Shown here in pieces: positions 37,994-46,117 of a DNA stretch of 64,000 nt. Under the pieces are notes generated by a model. It made no database searches and had not been told where the DNA came from. It was given only the letters and a program-made list of their open reading frames with translations. The position numbers and the translations under genes were made by a program. This DNA is from Glaciimonas sp. GTDB taxonomy: Bacteria; Pseudomonadota; Gammaproteobacteria; Burkholderiales; Burkholderiaceae_D. The stretch's first letter is position 1. Each line of letters starts with the position of its first letter. The stretch lies in contig JABBOY010000010.1 in the NCBI GenBank assembly GCA_012927585.1, positions 33,031 through 97,030 on the forward strand, in the 5' to 3' direction.

Positions 37994-38221
37994 TTAACGA
38001 ACGGTACCACCTCTGTGCCAGGGCCAGAGCGGCGTGAAACGCGTCGAGTTTGACCGGCCCCTCGCTCTTCGGTATGTGGGCGGAGCCACTTCTTCGGGCG
38101 TTCTCAGCCATCTGTGGATCGTGTTGCACGACAAACCGGTGCGCTTGGTTATTTCATGCAGCGACAGGTTCTCGCGCAAATGCATTCGTCGAATCTTGCC
38201 TAACATTTCCATGGTGATCAC
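37994..38221 (-). pseudogene. IS21-family transposase (IstA) N-terminal fragment
   Basis: The frame starts with GTG or ATG near 38221/38212 and reads MLGKIRRMHLRENLSLHEIT then KRTGLSCNTIHRWLRTPEEV, the N-terminal helix-turn-helix of IstA. It ends after about 75 codons of a protein that should be about 340-500 residues long, and there is no istB. To its left, 37751-37993, no gene is recognised; to its right, 38222-38440 contains possible IS terminal sequence (TGTAAATGGGTCCATTTTCG) but no gene. Confidence 0.7.
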
Positions 38222-38441
38222 CTTTTATCTCCCGCCTAAAAATTAGGCAAGACAAGTAGAACACCTGGGTTAGTTTTGAATCAGCAGAACCCCTGTAAAT
38301 GGGTCCATTTTCGGTCAGCGGCAACATTTATGCCGCGCAAAAGTGCCATTTCAAATGTGACCGTTAAATGTGGTGGGGATGCGCCAGACTTCCTACACGC
38401 AGCGAAAAATCCTACATAGAGCGATGAAGCAAGCTGAAAAG

Positions 38442-38473
38442 AAAAAAGGGTTACAAGCCGAAGCGTGTAACCC
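38442..38473 (-). terminator. Rho-independent terminator of the tRNA-fMet gene
   Basis: On the minus strand GGGTTACA, the loop CGCTTCGGCT, then TGTAACCC followed by TTTTTTC. It starts 21 nt after the tRNA CCA end. Confidence 0.9.
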
Positions 38474-38493
38474 TTTGATTTTCTTGCTGAATC

Positions 38494-38570
<77 letters not shown>

Positions 38571-38582
38571 TCTGAAGACAGG

Positions 38583-38611
38583 ACTATACAATGAATGCTG
38601 TAACAAAGCAA
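38583..38611 (-). promoter_or_regulatory. Promoter of the tRNA-fMet gene
   Basis: On the minus strand TTGCTT (38606-38611), a 17-bp spacer, and TATAGT (38583-38588). The -10 lies 12 bp upstream of the mature 5' end. Confidence 0.7.
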
Positions 38612-38726
38612 CTGGAATTGCCGGGTCACCCGCATCAAAAGTCGCTTGCGATCAAGCACTTATGAATGTTGTTGTAAACAAATGAAAATTCAGGCTTGCT
38701 GTTCCTCTTCATATGGGGAAAAGTGA

Positions 38727-39094
38727 ATGGAAAAATCGGGACCGAAGAAGTTAATGGAGAGCTTTGTCGACATGCCCGATCCAAGGGTCGTTGGAAGGAC
38801 GTACCACCATTTCTGGATATTTTAGTGTTGACCGTGTGTGCGGTGCTATGCGGCGCAGATGACTGGGAGGCGGTTGAAATGTGGGGAGAAGCCAAGCTTG
38901 AATGGTTGCGGCAATATATTCCGCTGAAAAACGGTATTCCCTCCGACGATACGACTGGCAGGCTATTTGCGACTATGAACAGTACAACATGTCAGGCCTG
39001 TTGTACCCGGTGGGTGCCGACCATCTGCGGCTCGCTGGTCGGGCAGGTGGTCGCCATCGACGGCAAGACGATGCGGGCATTAAGCGAAGGCTGA
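38727..39094 (+). pseudogene. ISAs1-family transposase N-terminal remnant, frameshifted
   Basis: Starting at the ATG at 38727 the frame reads MEKSGPKKLMESFVDMPDPR and VVGRTYHHF, then must shift frame to continue as FLDILVLTVCAVLCGADDWE and AVEMWGEAKLEWLRQYIPLK, the N-terminal domain of ISAs1/H-repeat transposases. The end reads SLVGQVVAIDGKTMRALSEG with a diverged middle, and the DDE catalytic part beyond it is missing. Confidence 0.75.
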
Positions 39095-39101
39095 TCGCGG
39101 C

Positions 39102-39269
39102 ATGATTGCCGAGTTCACTGGTGTGTCATCGTGCTATGAAGCGCCGCTCAACCCGGTGTTGATTCTTAATACCGGCCAAAAGTGCGTGGAAGATTGCGTT
39201 ATTCGCTTGTTTCGGTTGTTACGTGGGCAACCGCAAGCCGACAGCTGCGGTGCTGGGCATTCAACCTGA
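39102..39269 (+). pseudogene. 3' fragment of an adenylylsulfate kinase gene (cysC-like)
   Basis: The 55-codon frame reads MIAEFTGVSSCYEAPLNPVL and ILNTGQKCVEDCVIRLFRLL. This matches the C-terminal end of APS kinases, where F-T-G-x-x-x-x-Y-E-A-P-x-x-P and LxTG are conserved. The P-loop and all of the upstream enzyme are missing. It lies directly after the transposase remnant, so an insertion or deletion event probably brought it here. It ends 2 bp from the sensor kinase stop on the opposite strand. Confidence 0.7.
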
Positions 39270-39270
39270 A

Positions 39271-41190
39271 TCAAGTGATCGCGATGGATGGTCGCTTGAT
39301 AGGCAAGCGCAGGGTCAGGCGTGTACCCGCAGCGGTTGAAATCCACAGTATTTCAGCGCCAATAGACTCGGCCCTGCGCACCTGATTGCTGAGTCCTTTG
39401 CCTGCACTGCCCAGCCCTTGGACGACATCGAAACCCTGCCCGTTGTCGGTTATCGTAACCTGCACCCAATTGGCATTGGCATCGGTTGCAACCCGAATTT
39501 CTGTGGCTTGCGCGTGCTTGATGATGTTGGTAAATGCCTCTTGCAAAATGCGCAGGATATGCAATGCGCATTTTGGGGCAAGCCAGTCGAGCGCGGGAAC
39601 GGTTTTAACTTCCCAGCGCAATGCAATACCCGTGCTCTCCAGGTGGGGCCCCAGGCGAAATCGCAGGGTCGCCAGCAACAGCAGCAGATCGGCATCGACC
39701 GGTTCGAGTGAATCAATCGCCAGTTTGAGGTCGTCGATGCAGCCCTTCAGCACATGGGCAACTTCAGTTTCATCCAGGCGCCCATGTTCAACCACCCGCA
39801 ACGCGCTGACGAGCGACGATCCCAGGCCATCATGCATATCCCGCATCAAGCGTTGACGTTCTTCTACCAGTGTTTGCCGATGCTCGATCTCCCGCAGGCG
39901 GTGATGGCTTTGCGTCAATTCGGTTTCGCGCGCTTGCAAGCGGACCTCCAAGCTGCCATTGACTTTCTCGACTTCGGAGATAGCAGCGAGATAGCGGCGG
40001 AACATGACGTAGGTGAACAAAATAAAAACACCCATGTTGGCGTATGTGCCAAGGAATGCCCCTTCGATGCTGATGAAATTGTTTTGCAATAGCCAGTCGT
40101 GAATGCCGAGTTGCATGCAAATCAGACTCCAGCCTGCCAGCAGCAGGCCGTCCTTTGAGCGGCTTAGCCATGCGTTGCGGAAAGCAAAAATATAAACCAC
40201 GTTTCCGACCAGCAAAAGCGCAACATATATCGGCGAGGCACTGAGGGTGGCATCGGGCATGCCGGGCAGTGGCAGGGTAATAAAAGTACTGGATGCCGAG
40301 ACCAGGAGTACCAGCTTCGTCAGCCAGGGCTGCGCGCGACGATGCAACTGAAGCAGGAACAGATGCGAAATCGCGATCAACCAGAACAGGGAATTGACGG
40401 TCAGCCAGCCAAACCATTCGTCGCTGATTGGCAGGCGCTCCAAGCCCACATATTCGTGGAAGGTCCGAATGTAGGCGGCCAGCGACATCAAGAAAAACAA
40501 CAAATACAGTTTCTCGCGGCGGCGGCTGAGCCAGACGAAAAAGGAAAAGATACCGATGGCCAGGAACGCCGCGCTGCACATGAAAGGCAGTTGCGTTTGC
40601 AGCCATTCGCGAGCCGTATAACGCCAGGCCAGATCGGGGTAATTACCCGCCCAGAGGGTTGACAACGCGCCACCGATACCACGCAGATGCTGCATGCGGA
40701 TCAAAATCTCGCTCGGCGGTTTGGCATCGGCGGTGCCATCAAGGGCGATCAACAAGGGGTGATTGGAGCCGTTCCACTGCAAATTGGCATGCGATTGGTA
40801 AAGCAGCCTGCCATCGCCATACACAGCGACCTGACCATCTGATTTCCAGCGTGGGATGTAGAGGTAGTAGGGTGGCTGTGTTTGCGCCAGTTCGGCCACG
40901 CTTACCTTGTACCAGGTTATTTGGGTGGGAGCTTCACTCTGCTTGGACAACCCCAGCAGTGAATGATCTGGACGAAGTGCATGGGGCAGGGTCACCTGCT
41001 TCCAATTTGCGGCGGGCGCATCGGCGTTTATTGGTGCGGAAATGAAGTAGGAGGGGGATGAATAATCGAAACCATCAATGAACAGAATTTCAGCCGAGGT
41101 GAGGTGCAGGGGCTCGCTGGCTTGCGCTGCCGGGTGCGCCGCCATGACGCACAACACCACCATCTGAATGATGCGAATGAAATAATGCAT
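39271..41190 (-). CDS. Membrane sensor histidine kinase, NarL/HisKA_3 type (paralogue 1)
   Basis: A 639-residue kinase starting MHYFIRIIQMVVLCVMAAHP with a signal peptide, a periplasmic domain of about 170 residues, about seven transmembrane helices (7TMR-DISM-like, residues 200-400), a coiled coil, and a HisKA_3 kinase domain. The phospho-accepting histidine is in RLMRDMHDGLGSSLVSALR, the N box in EAFTNIIKHAQATE and the G box in ITDNGQGFDV and GKGLSNQVRRA. Its last 220 residues are nearly the same as those of the neighbouring kinase, while the sensor part differs. It follows that kinase by 42 bp in an operon with the response regulator. A TTG at 41205 is an alternative start. Confidence 0.9.
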   Translation of the reverse strand: MHYFIRIIQMVVLCVMAAHPAAQASEPLHLTSAEILFIDGFDYSSPSYFISAPINADAPAANWKQVTLPHALRPDHSLLGLSKQSEAPTQITWYKVSVAELAQTQPPYYLYIPRWKSDGQVAVYGDGRLLYQSHANLQWNGSNHPLLIALDGTADAKPPSEILIRMQHLRGIGGALSTLWAGNYPDLAWRYTAREWLQTQLPFMCSAAFLAIGIFSFFVWLSRRREKLYLLFFLMSLAAYIRTFHEYVGLERLPISDEWFGWLTVNSLFWLIAISHLFLLQLHRRAQPWLTKLVLLVSASSTFITLPLPGMPDATLSASPIYVALLLVGNVVYIFAFRNAWLSRSKDGLLLAGWSLICMQLGIHDWLLQNNFISIEGAFLGTYANMGVFILFTYVMFRRYLAAISEVEKVNGSLEVRLQARETELTQSHHRLREIEHRQTLVEERQRLMRDMHDGLGSSLVSALRVVEHGRLDETEVAHVLKGCIDDLKLAIDSLEPVDADLLLLLATLRFRLGPHLESTGIALRWEVKTVPALDWLAPKCALHILRILQEAFTNIIKHAQATEIRVATDANANWVQVTITDNGQGFDVVQGLGSAGKGLSNQVRRAESIGAEILWISTAAGTRLTLRLPIKRPSIAIT

Positions 41191-41232
41191 GAGGAGTGTC
41201 AACAAGGTTGGAGTCCGACGAAAAATAGGCGC

Positions 41233-43158
41233 TCAATCGAGAGACCCTGATATCTGTTTTATCGGCAGGCGCAATGTAAAAAATGTACCTGCATCATTTG
41301 AGTCCCAACTGACCTTGGCACCGATGGATTCTGCGCGGCGCAGCTGATTGGTCAGACCCTTACCCCCGCTCTTGAGCGCATCTTCAACACAAAATCCTAG
41401 TCCGTTATCCGTGATCGTCACGACGACGTGATCATTCACGGTGACTGTTGCGACACGAATCTCCGTGGCATGCGTGTGTTTGATGATATTGGTGAAAGCT
41501 TCCTGCAAAATGCGCAGAATGTGCAGCGTATTTTTTGGATCGAGCCAATCGAGTTCAGGTACGTTTTGAACTTCCCAGCGCAGGGCGATGCCCGTGCTCT
41601 CCAGGCGGGGACCCAAGCGAAAACGCAGGGTCGCCAGCAGCAGCAGCAAATCGGCATCGACCGGCTCCATTGAATCAATCGCCAGCCTGAGATCGTCTAT
41701 GCAGCCCTTGAGCACATGAGCAACTTCAGTTTCATCCATGCGCCCGTGTTCTACCACCCGCAACGCGCTGACGAGCGAAGAGCCCAGACCATCGTGCATA
41801 TCCTGCATCAGACGCTGCCGCTCCTGACTCAGCGTTTGCCGAAGTTCAATTTCGCGCAACCGATTGTGGCTCACCGCCAACTCAGCCTCGCGTGTTTGCA
41901 AGCGCAGTTCGAGGCTGGCATTGATCTGCTTCACATCGTCAATTGCCTTGCGGCGAATCATGCTAAAGCGGTCAGCCAGGGCAAAGGCCAGCAGTTGCAT
42001 TTCCGTGGCTGAGGACCATTGCATTCCGTTAAAAGTGAGGGTATTGGTGTGTAGCAACCCAAAAAACATCAGGCAGGTCATGATGGCGCTCAAAAGAAAC
42101 GTGCTATAGGCTGCCACGAAGAAGTAGGCGCTACGTTGGCGCTTGAAAGCGCAAAACAAAGCGTTGCCGAAAATGAATGTTGACACAATGAAAATAAACA
42201 ATGTGCTAGGCATGGCGAAGGTTTGGGCCGAAACGGTTGTCCCGATCAAAAAAAACACGCAACAGCCCGCAAGAATTTTCAGCTGCCGATCAATCCTCGG
42301 AAAGTTGTTTCCGGTTTCCAGCATGCGTCGCGTAAAAAATATAAAGCCCACGACTGCGAGTAAATAGCTGAAATTGCTTGAAATGTCCGACCACAAAGTC
42401 GCGTCTGGCCATAGAAATTCTTTGGCCAGACCATTTTGCACGGACAGCGCCAGCGCCATGGATGTGGCGAAGCTGATATATAGCAGATAGACGGCATCGC
42501 GTAGCGCGATGAAGAGCAGCAGGTTGAACAAGATCATCGCAGTAACCATGCCAAAATACCATGCCTGAGCGACATAGTCGCTACGTTCGTAGGCATGAAA
42601 AGCCTGTGGTTCCCACAATCGGGCAGGAACAATGGTGGCAGCGACGGATTGGGTTCGCAGGTAAAAGACTTGGTTGGAGTGTGCGGGCAGGATGACCGGA
42701 AAAACAAAAAAACGGTTTTTATAAGGGCGCGTTGCAAAAGGCATGACGCTACCGGTCATTAGGGATTGATAGGTTCCGTCCGCAATCGGTTGATGAAACT
42801 GAATACTTGAAAGGAGGGGGTAGCCGATTTCCAGCATTCGCTCAACAGGATGATTGCCCGTGTTGCGCAAATGCAAGCGCAGCCAGTAGGCCGAATGGGT
42901 GAAGCCATAACTCAGGGCCGCTATGGACGCTTGCTCCCCTTTAAAGCGGCCTGCCATCTCGGTTTTTTGCACATCGGCCAGCGTCAGTGTCAGGCCGGGG
43001 TCTTCGAGGACTGCGAAATACTCGGTCAGCGAAACCGAATCCTGTTCAAGCTGGCTGGCATCCAGTACCTTGTCCGCAGCAAAGGCATCGGCTGACAACA
43101 GGAGCAATCCGCACAGAAGCAGACCTATCAAATGCCGATATTTGCCTCTTATGCGCAT
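41233..43158 (-). CDS. Membrane sensor histidine kinase, 7TMR-DISM/HisKA_3 type (paralogue 2)
   Basis: A 641-residue kinase with a signal peptide (MRIRGKYRHLIGLLLCGLLL), a periplasmic 7TMR-DISMED2-like domain (about 25-165, with LTEYFAVLEDPGLTLTLADV and SAYWLRLHLRN), seven transmembrane helices (about 195-390), a coiled coil, and the H box RLMQDMHDGLGSSLVSALR. The N and G boxes are EAFTNIIKHTHATE and ITDNGLGFCV. The start at 43158 gives a clean signal peptide; a TTG at 43203 overlapping the regulator stop is also possible. DISM sensors are thought to bind carbohydrate or related ligands. It follows the response regulator directly and shares its kinase domain with paralogue 1. Confidence 0.9.
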   Translation of the reverse strand: MRIRGKYRHLIGLLLCGLLLLSADAFAADKVLDASQLEQDSVSLTEYFAVLEDPGLTLTLADVQKTEMAGRFKGEQASIAALSYGFTHSAYWLRLHLRNTGNHPVERMLEIGYPLLSSIQFHQPIADGTYQSLMTGSVMPFATRPYKNRFFVFPVILPAHSNQVFYLRTQSVAATIVPARLWEPQAFHAYERSDYVAQAWYFGMVTAMILFNLLLFIALRDAVYLLYISFATSMALALSVQNGLAKEFLWPDATLWSDISSNFSYLLAVVGFIFFTRRMLETGNNFPRIDRQLKILAGCCVFFLIGTTVSAQTFAMPSTLFIFIVSTFIFGNALFCAFKRQRSAYFFVAAYSTFLLSAIMTCLMFFGLLHTNTLTFNGMQWSSATEMQLLAFALADRFSMIRRKAIDDVKQINASLELRLQTREAELAVSHNRLREIELRQTLSQERQRLMQDMHDGLGSSLVSALRVVEHGRMDETEVAHVLKGCIDDLRLAIDSMEPVDADLLLLLATLRFRLGPRLESTGIALRWEVQNVPELDWLDPKNTLHILRILQEAFTNIIKHTHATEIRVATVTVNDHVVVTITDNGLGFCVEDALKSGGKGLTNQLRRAESIGAKVSWDSNDAGTFFTLRLPIKQISGSLD

Positions 43159-43199
43159 GTCACCGTCAAACACTGAGTGCGGCCCGGCACCGTAGACAT

Positions 43200-43889
43200 T
43201 CAATCATCCAGTAAGCCTCGATTGCGTGCTTCAAAAATGGCCTCGGTTTTTGAATTTACTTCGAGCTTGGTGTAAATGCGCCGCACGAAGGTCAGCACGG
43301 TGTGGCGCGAGACGGAGATCAATACTGCGATTTCATCAGAAGTAAAGCCCTTGGTGATAAATTCCAACACTTCTTGCTCGCGCACTGACAGTGCCGCGCG
43401 CTGCTTGCCAGAAGCGGGCTGGGCAGGCACTGAAGAGGGTTTTTCATTCTGGCGAAAACGCATCAGAATCTGTCGCGCGATCAGTGGGCTAATCGGGCTC
43501 CCCCCGCTATACAGACTGCGAATTTCAAATATCATTTTTTGCGGAGCGCTATCTTTCAGCAAGTAGCCGGATGCACCCGCTTCGAGCGATTGCATGACGT
43601 GCATTTCATCGCCAAAAGTAGTGCTGACCATGATGTTGCAACCGGGCCATTGCACATGCGCCGCCCTGATGACGTCAATGCCAGAGCCGTCTGGCAACCC
43701 GAGATCGACCAACAACACATCGGCATCAAACTGGTCCAGCATCTGCAACCCCTGCGCCCGGGTGCCTGCCACGCACAGCAGCGCCATATCGGGCGCAGCC
43801 TGAATGGCATTCACCAAGGCATTCTGAAAATTAACATCGTCCTCTACCAGCGCAACGCGAATGAGAGAACTTTTGGGGGGTTGCTGCAT
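43200..43889 (-). CDS. LuxR/NarL-family response regulator
   Basis: A 229-residue regulator: receiver domain (residues 10-130) with the acidic pocket VALVEDDVNF, the phosphorylation aspartate in VLLVDLGLPDGSG and the lysine in SGYLLKDSAP, and a LuxR-type helix-turn-helix (LSVREQEVLEFITKGFTSDE then IAVLISVSRHTVLTFVRRIY). It is the first gene of an operon with both sensor kinases. The 18-bp palindrome GTCGCTAGTTTTAGCGAC (minus strand) lies upstream and recurs before the pilus operon and the adhesin gene, so this protein is the leading candidate for their regulator. Confidence 0.93.
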   Translation of the reverse strand: MQQPPKSSLIRVALVEDDVNFQNALVNAIQAAPDMALLCVAGTRAQGLQMLDQFDADVLLVDLGLPDGSGIDVIRAAHVQWPGCNIMVSTTFGDEMHVMQSLEAGASGYLLKDSAPQKMIFEIRSLYSGGSPISPLIARQILMRFRQNEKPSSVPAQPASGKQRAALSVREQEVLEFITKGFTSDEIAVLISVSRHTVLTFVRRIYTKLEVNSKTEAIFEARNRGLLDD

Positions 43890-43921
43890 AAAGAATTTTT
43901 CCGTTGATTTTTACATTGGAC

Positions 43922-43967
43922 AGATTAGATAAATTCTTCTCCGCTGTCTGTCGCTAAAACTAGCGAC
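43922..43967 (-). promoter_or_regulatory. Operator/promoter A of the response-regulator operon
   Basis: On the minus strand: GTCGCTAGTTTTAGCGAC (43950-43967), then AGACAGC, and the -10 hexamer TAATCT (43922-43927) exactly 22 nt after the palindrome. No good -35 is seen, as expected for an activator-dependent promoter with the operator centred near -43. Confidence 0.75.
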
Positions 43968-44561
43968 AAAGTCGCAGCATCTTATTCACTTCTTCATGCC
44001 TGTTGCACCTCAATGTGGTAAAGCGCCCAAGGGCAAAGCGCTCAGTCAACGGTTTGATGGCCATATCGGCATACCTGTCCGCATCGTAGACCGCCCACGT
44101 TGGGCCCAATCCGCCTAGCGGCATCGGCTTACCGTCCAGGTGCGTGGCAACAATAAAACGGTACTTGCGCGCGTCAGCCATGCTCACGAAAACGTTGTAA
44201 CCATCTATCGCGCGCAGCAACAATTGGGTGCCCCGGCGGCACGCACCACATCAGTGAGCAAGGGGCCCTTGAGCGTATGCACCTGGTTGTCGTACTCCAG
44301 CGTCGGCTTGATTGAGATGGCCGGCAGTGCCATAAGGGTTGGGTAGTCAAAGGCGTAGGCCTTGTCGAACTTGATCTTTTGTTTGGCCATCATTTGATCC
44401 AGGGCCGGGTCGAGCGCTCCCCGGTTTCCGCTGCCGATGACGCCAGTCACAGTCAGTATGGCAGGGCTTTTAGAGCCTTTCGGCGTCTGTTGCGCCAGCA
44501 ATCGGTTGGGCAATACCGTTGCGCCAAGGGTCAAGGCCAGGAGAAACTCGCGTTTTTTCAT
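43960..44561 (-). pseudogene. Frameshifted molybdopterin-dependent oxidoreductase-like gene
   Basis: From the ATG at 44561 a signal peptide (MKKREFLLALTLGATVLPNR) leads into ILTVTGVIGSGNRGALDP, a domain of the sulfite-oxidase-like molybdopterin family, up to LKGPLLTDVVRAAGAPN, where this frame stops at 44205. The adjacent frame continues the same protein, LLLRAIDGYNVFVSMADARK then YRFIVATHLDGKPMPLGGLG, to a stop at 43960. One base appears missing near 44218-44222. It may be a recent null mutation or a sequencing error. Its stop codon lies inside operator A. Confidence 0.75.
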
Positions 44562-44779
44562 TGTCTGTCCTATCTGATAAAAAAATAGATCATTGGGGGC
44601 CGCTCCCGAATCCGCATGAAATCCAGTTGCTGTGACAAGCCGGGTTAGCTTGCGAGTAGAGCACCGAAAAACGGGCTCCACAAGGGCGACGCGAATGAGT
44701 GCGCAGCATGAGATTGCTTGCAGGGTGGCCAATAGTGCCACACAACTGCCCTTTATTTGAATCCAGGATGTGTCGGCTT

Positions 44780-44825
44780 GTCCCTAGTTCTAGGGACAGA
44801 CAGCCACTGCGTCTTTGAATAAAAT
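44780..44825 (+). promoter_or_regulatory. Operator/promoter B of the pilus operon
   Basis: GTCCCTAGTTCTAGGGAC (44780-44797), a perfect palindrome, then AGACAGCC, and the -10 TAAAAT (44820-44825) exactly 22 nt after the palindrome. The first pilus gene starts at 44882. The gap 44562-44779 otherwise holds only a possible decayed regulator start (LIRVALVE on the minus strand near 44676-44703). Confidence 0.8.
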
Positions 44826-44881
44826 CTTCCCGTTAGTTAATTTTTTCAAAATTCTTTTTTACAACCTTTAAAGGTAACCGT

Positions 44882-45760
44882 ATGAAACTTCTGGATAATT
44901 TGATGTCGCGCCGCAGATCTCGCTCGCAAGGTGGCTTTACGATGGTCGAGCTGGCCATCGTGCTGGTTGTTGCCGGTTTGATTCTGGTGGCGGTGCTCAA
45001 GGGCACGGATACCCTCAACAAGGCCAAGGTCGAGCGTGCAGTCGCCGATCTGAGGGGCTTGCAGGGCATGTTGCTGGAAACCCAGAAGCGTGTTAACCGA
45101 CTGCCCGGCGACTGTAACAACGATGGAACCATCGCGCTCTATCCGGTCGCCGTTCGCACCTTCCTCGCCTCGGCGGCACTTCCTAATGTAGATGCAACTA
45201 ACCGGAACGTTTCCCTTAACGGCAGTTGCGGTACCCCGGTGACATCAGCGGCAGCAATGACAAATGATTTACTGGCTGGGCAGATTGTTGCTGCTACGGG
45301 CATTGGCGCACCGGCAGATACCAGCAATCTGGTGTTCAATGAGTTGCGCCGCGCCGGGGTGGTCGATGGCAGTCGCACCAACATGGAACTGGCCAAGCAT
45401 AGTAATGGCGACATCTTCCAGGTGGGTAGCATGCAACAGGCCAGTGGTGGCGGTCTGATTCGCGCGAATGTGATCGTTATGTACGGTATTCCGGTCTGGA
45501 TGGCCGAAGCGATTGATGCCGCAATTGATGGCACATCACAGGACTACGCTGCCGGCACCGCAGGTGTTGGCGGCCCAGCGAGTAATGGACGCGTTCGCCG
45601 TTGGGATGGCAATACCACAGTTACCGCCAACACCAGCGCGGTATTTGCTCCAGTATTTGCGCAATACAACGACTCGGTTGCTGCTGGGGACAAATTGCTA
45701 ACCCGTGATGATTTGGTCTCCATCAGCTACCAATTCGACACCCTCAAGCTGGTTAACTAA
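44882..45760 (+). CDS. Type IV prepilin-like protein, first gene of the pilus operon
   Basis: A 292-residue prepilin. The leader ends in a basic stretch, and the peptidase site GGFTMVELAIVLVVAGLILV shows Gly-1, Phe+1 and Glu+5 with the following hydrophobic helix. Large for a major pilin, it may be a major or a special subunit. It lies 57 bp after promoter B, first in the operon and before a strong stem-loop, which would favour its high expression. The C-terminal part shows alternating small and polar residues and only one recognisable cysteine pair (GDCNNDG and NGSCGTP), likely a disulfide. Confidence 0.85.
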   Translation: MKLLDNLMSRRRSRSQGGFTMVELAIVLVVAGLILVAVLKGTDTLNKAKVERAVADLRGLQGMLLETQKRVNRLPGDCNNDGTIALYPVAVRTFLASAALPNVDATNRNVSLNGSCGTPVTSAAAMTNDLLAGQIVAATGIGAPADTSNLVFNELRRAGVVDGSRTNMELAKHSNGDIFQVGSMQQASGGGLIRANVIVMYGIPVWMAEAIDAAIDGTSQDYAAGTAGVGGPASNGRVRRWDGNTTVTANTSAVFAPVFAQYNDSVAAGDKLLTRDDLVSISYQFDTLKLVN

Positions 45761-45763
45761 GTC

Positions 45764-46003
45764 ATGACTGACACTCCCATCACTCGTCCCCACCATGTTC
45801 TGCGCATGCTGGTCAAGCGGAGCAGTCGCCAGTTGTTGTGGTTGGTGGCGCTGGGTTTGGTGGGGGCTGGTTACGCGCTGCTGTGGCAACAACCGGGTCA
45901 CACCTATGACGAAGCCACCGTCGTCTGGCGAGCCTTCACCGGCATCGGCCTGACGGCAGGTGGCGGGCTGCTGGGTGTGATGCTGGGCGTTTCCCGCAAA
46001 TAA
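45764..46003 (+). CDS. Small membrane protein of the pilus operon, unknown function
   Basis: A 79-residue protein starting MTDTPITRPHHVLRMLVKRS with two predicted transmembrane helices (about 23-40 and 56-75). No known family is recognised. It starts 3 bp after the prepilin stop and precedes the stem-loop, so it should be made together with the prepilin. It could be a pilus accessory or stabilising protein. Confidence 0.6.
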   Translation: MTDTPITRPHHVLRMLVKRSSRQLLWLVALGLVGAGYALLWQQPGHTYDEATVVWRAFTGIGLTAGGGLLGVMLGVSRK

Positions 46004-46033
46004 ACCAGAGCGTCCGTACCTTGCGGTGCGGCG

Positions 46034-46072
46034 CTTCTCGCAAAGCGTGCGCCGTGCTGGCTTTGCGAGAAG
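46034..46072 (+). other. Intra-operon stem-loop
   Basis: A perfect 12-bp inverted repeat, CTTCTCGCAAAG and CTTTGCGAGAAG, with a 15-nt loop, in the only sizeable gap (114 bp) of the pilus operon. It could attenuate transcription or protect the upstream prepilin mRNA from 3' decay. No T-run. Confidence 0.75.
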
Positions 46073-46117
46073 TAGTGTTCCACGTGACAACCGATTTCAA
46101 CATTCAGGATTTCTTTT

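Noticed and set aside
37769..38053. 94-codon plus-strand frame after the phosphoesterase
   Set aside because: No family character or ribosome site, and it overlaps an IS21 remnant on the other strand.
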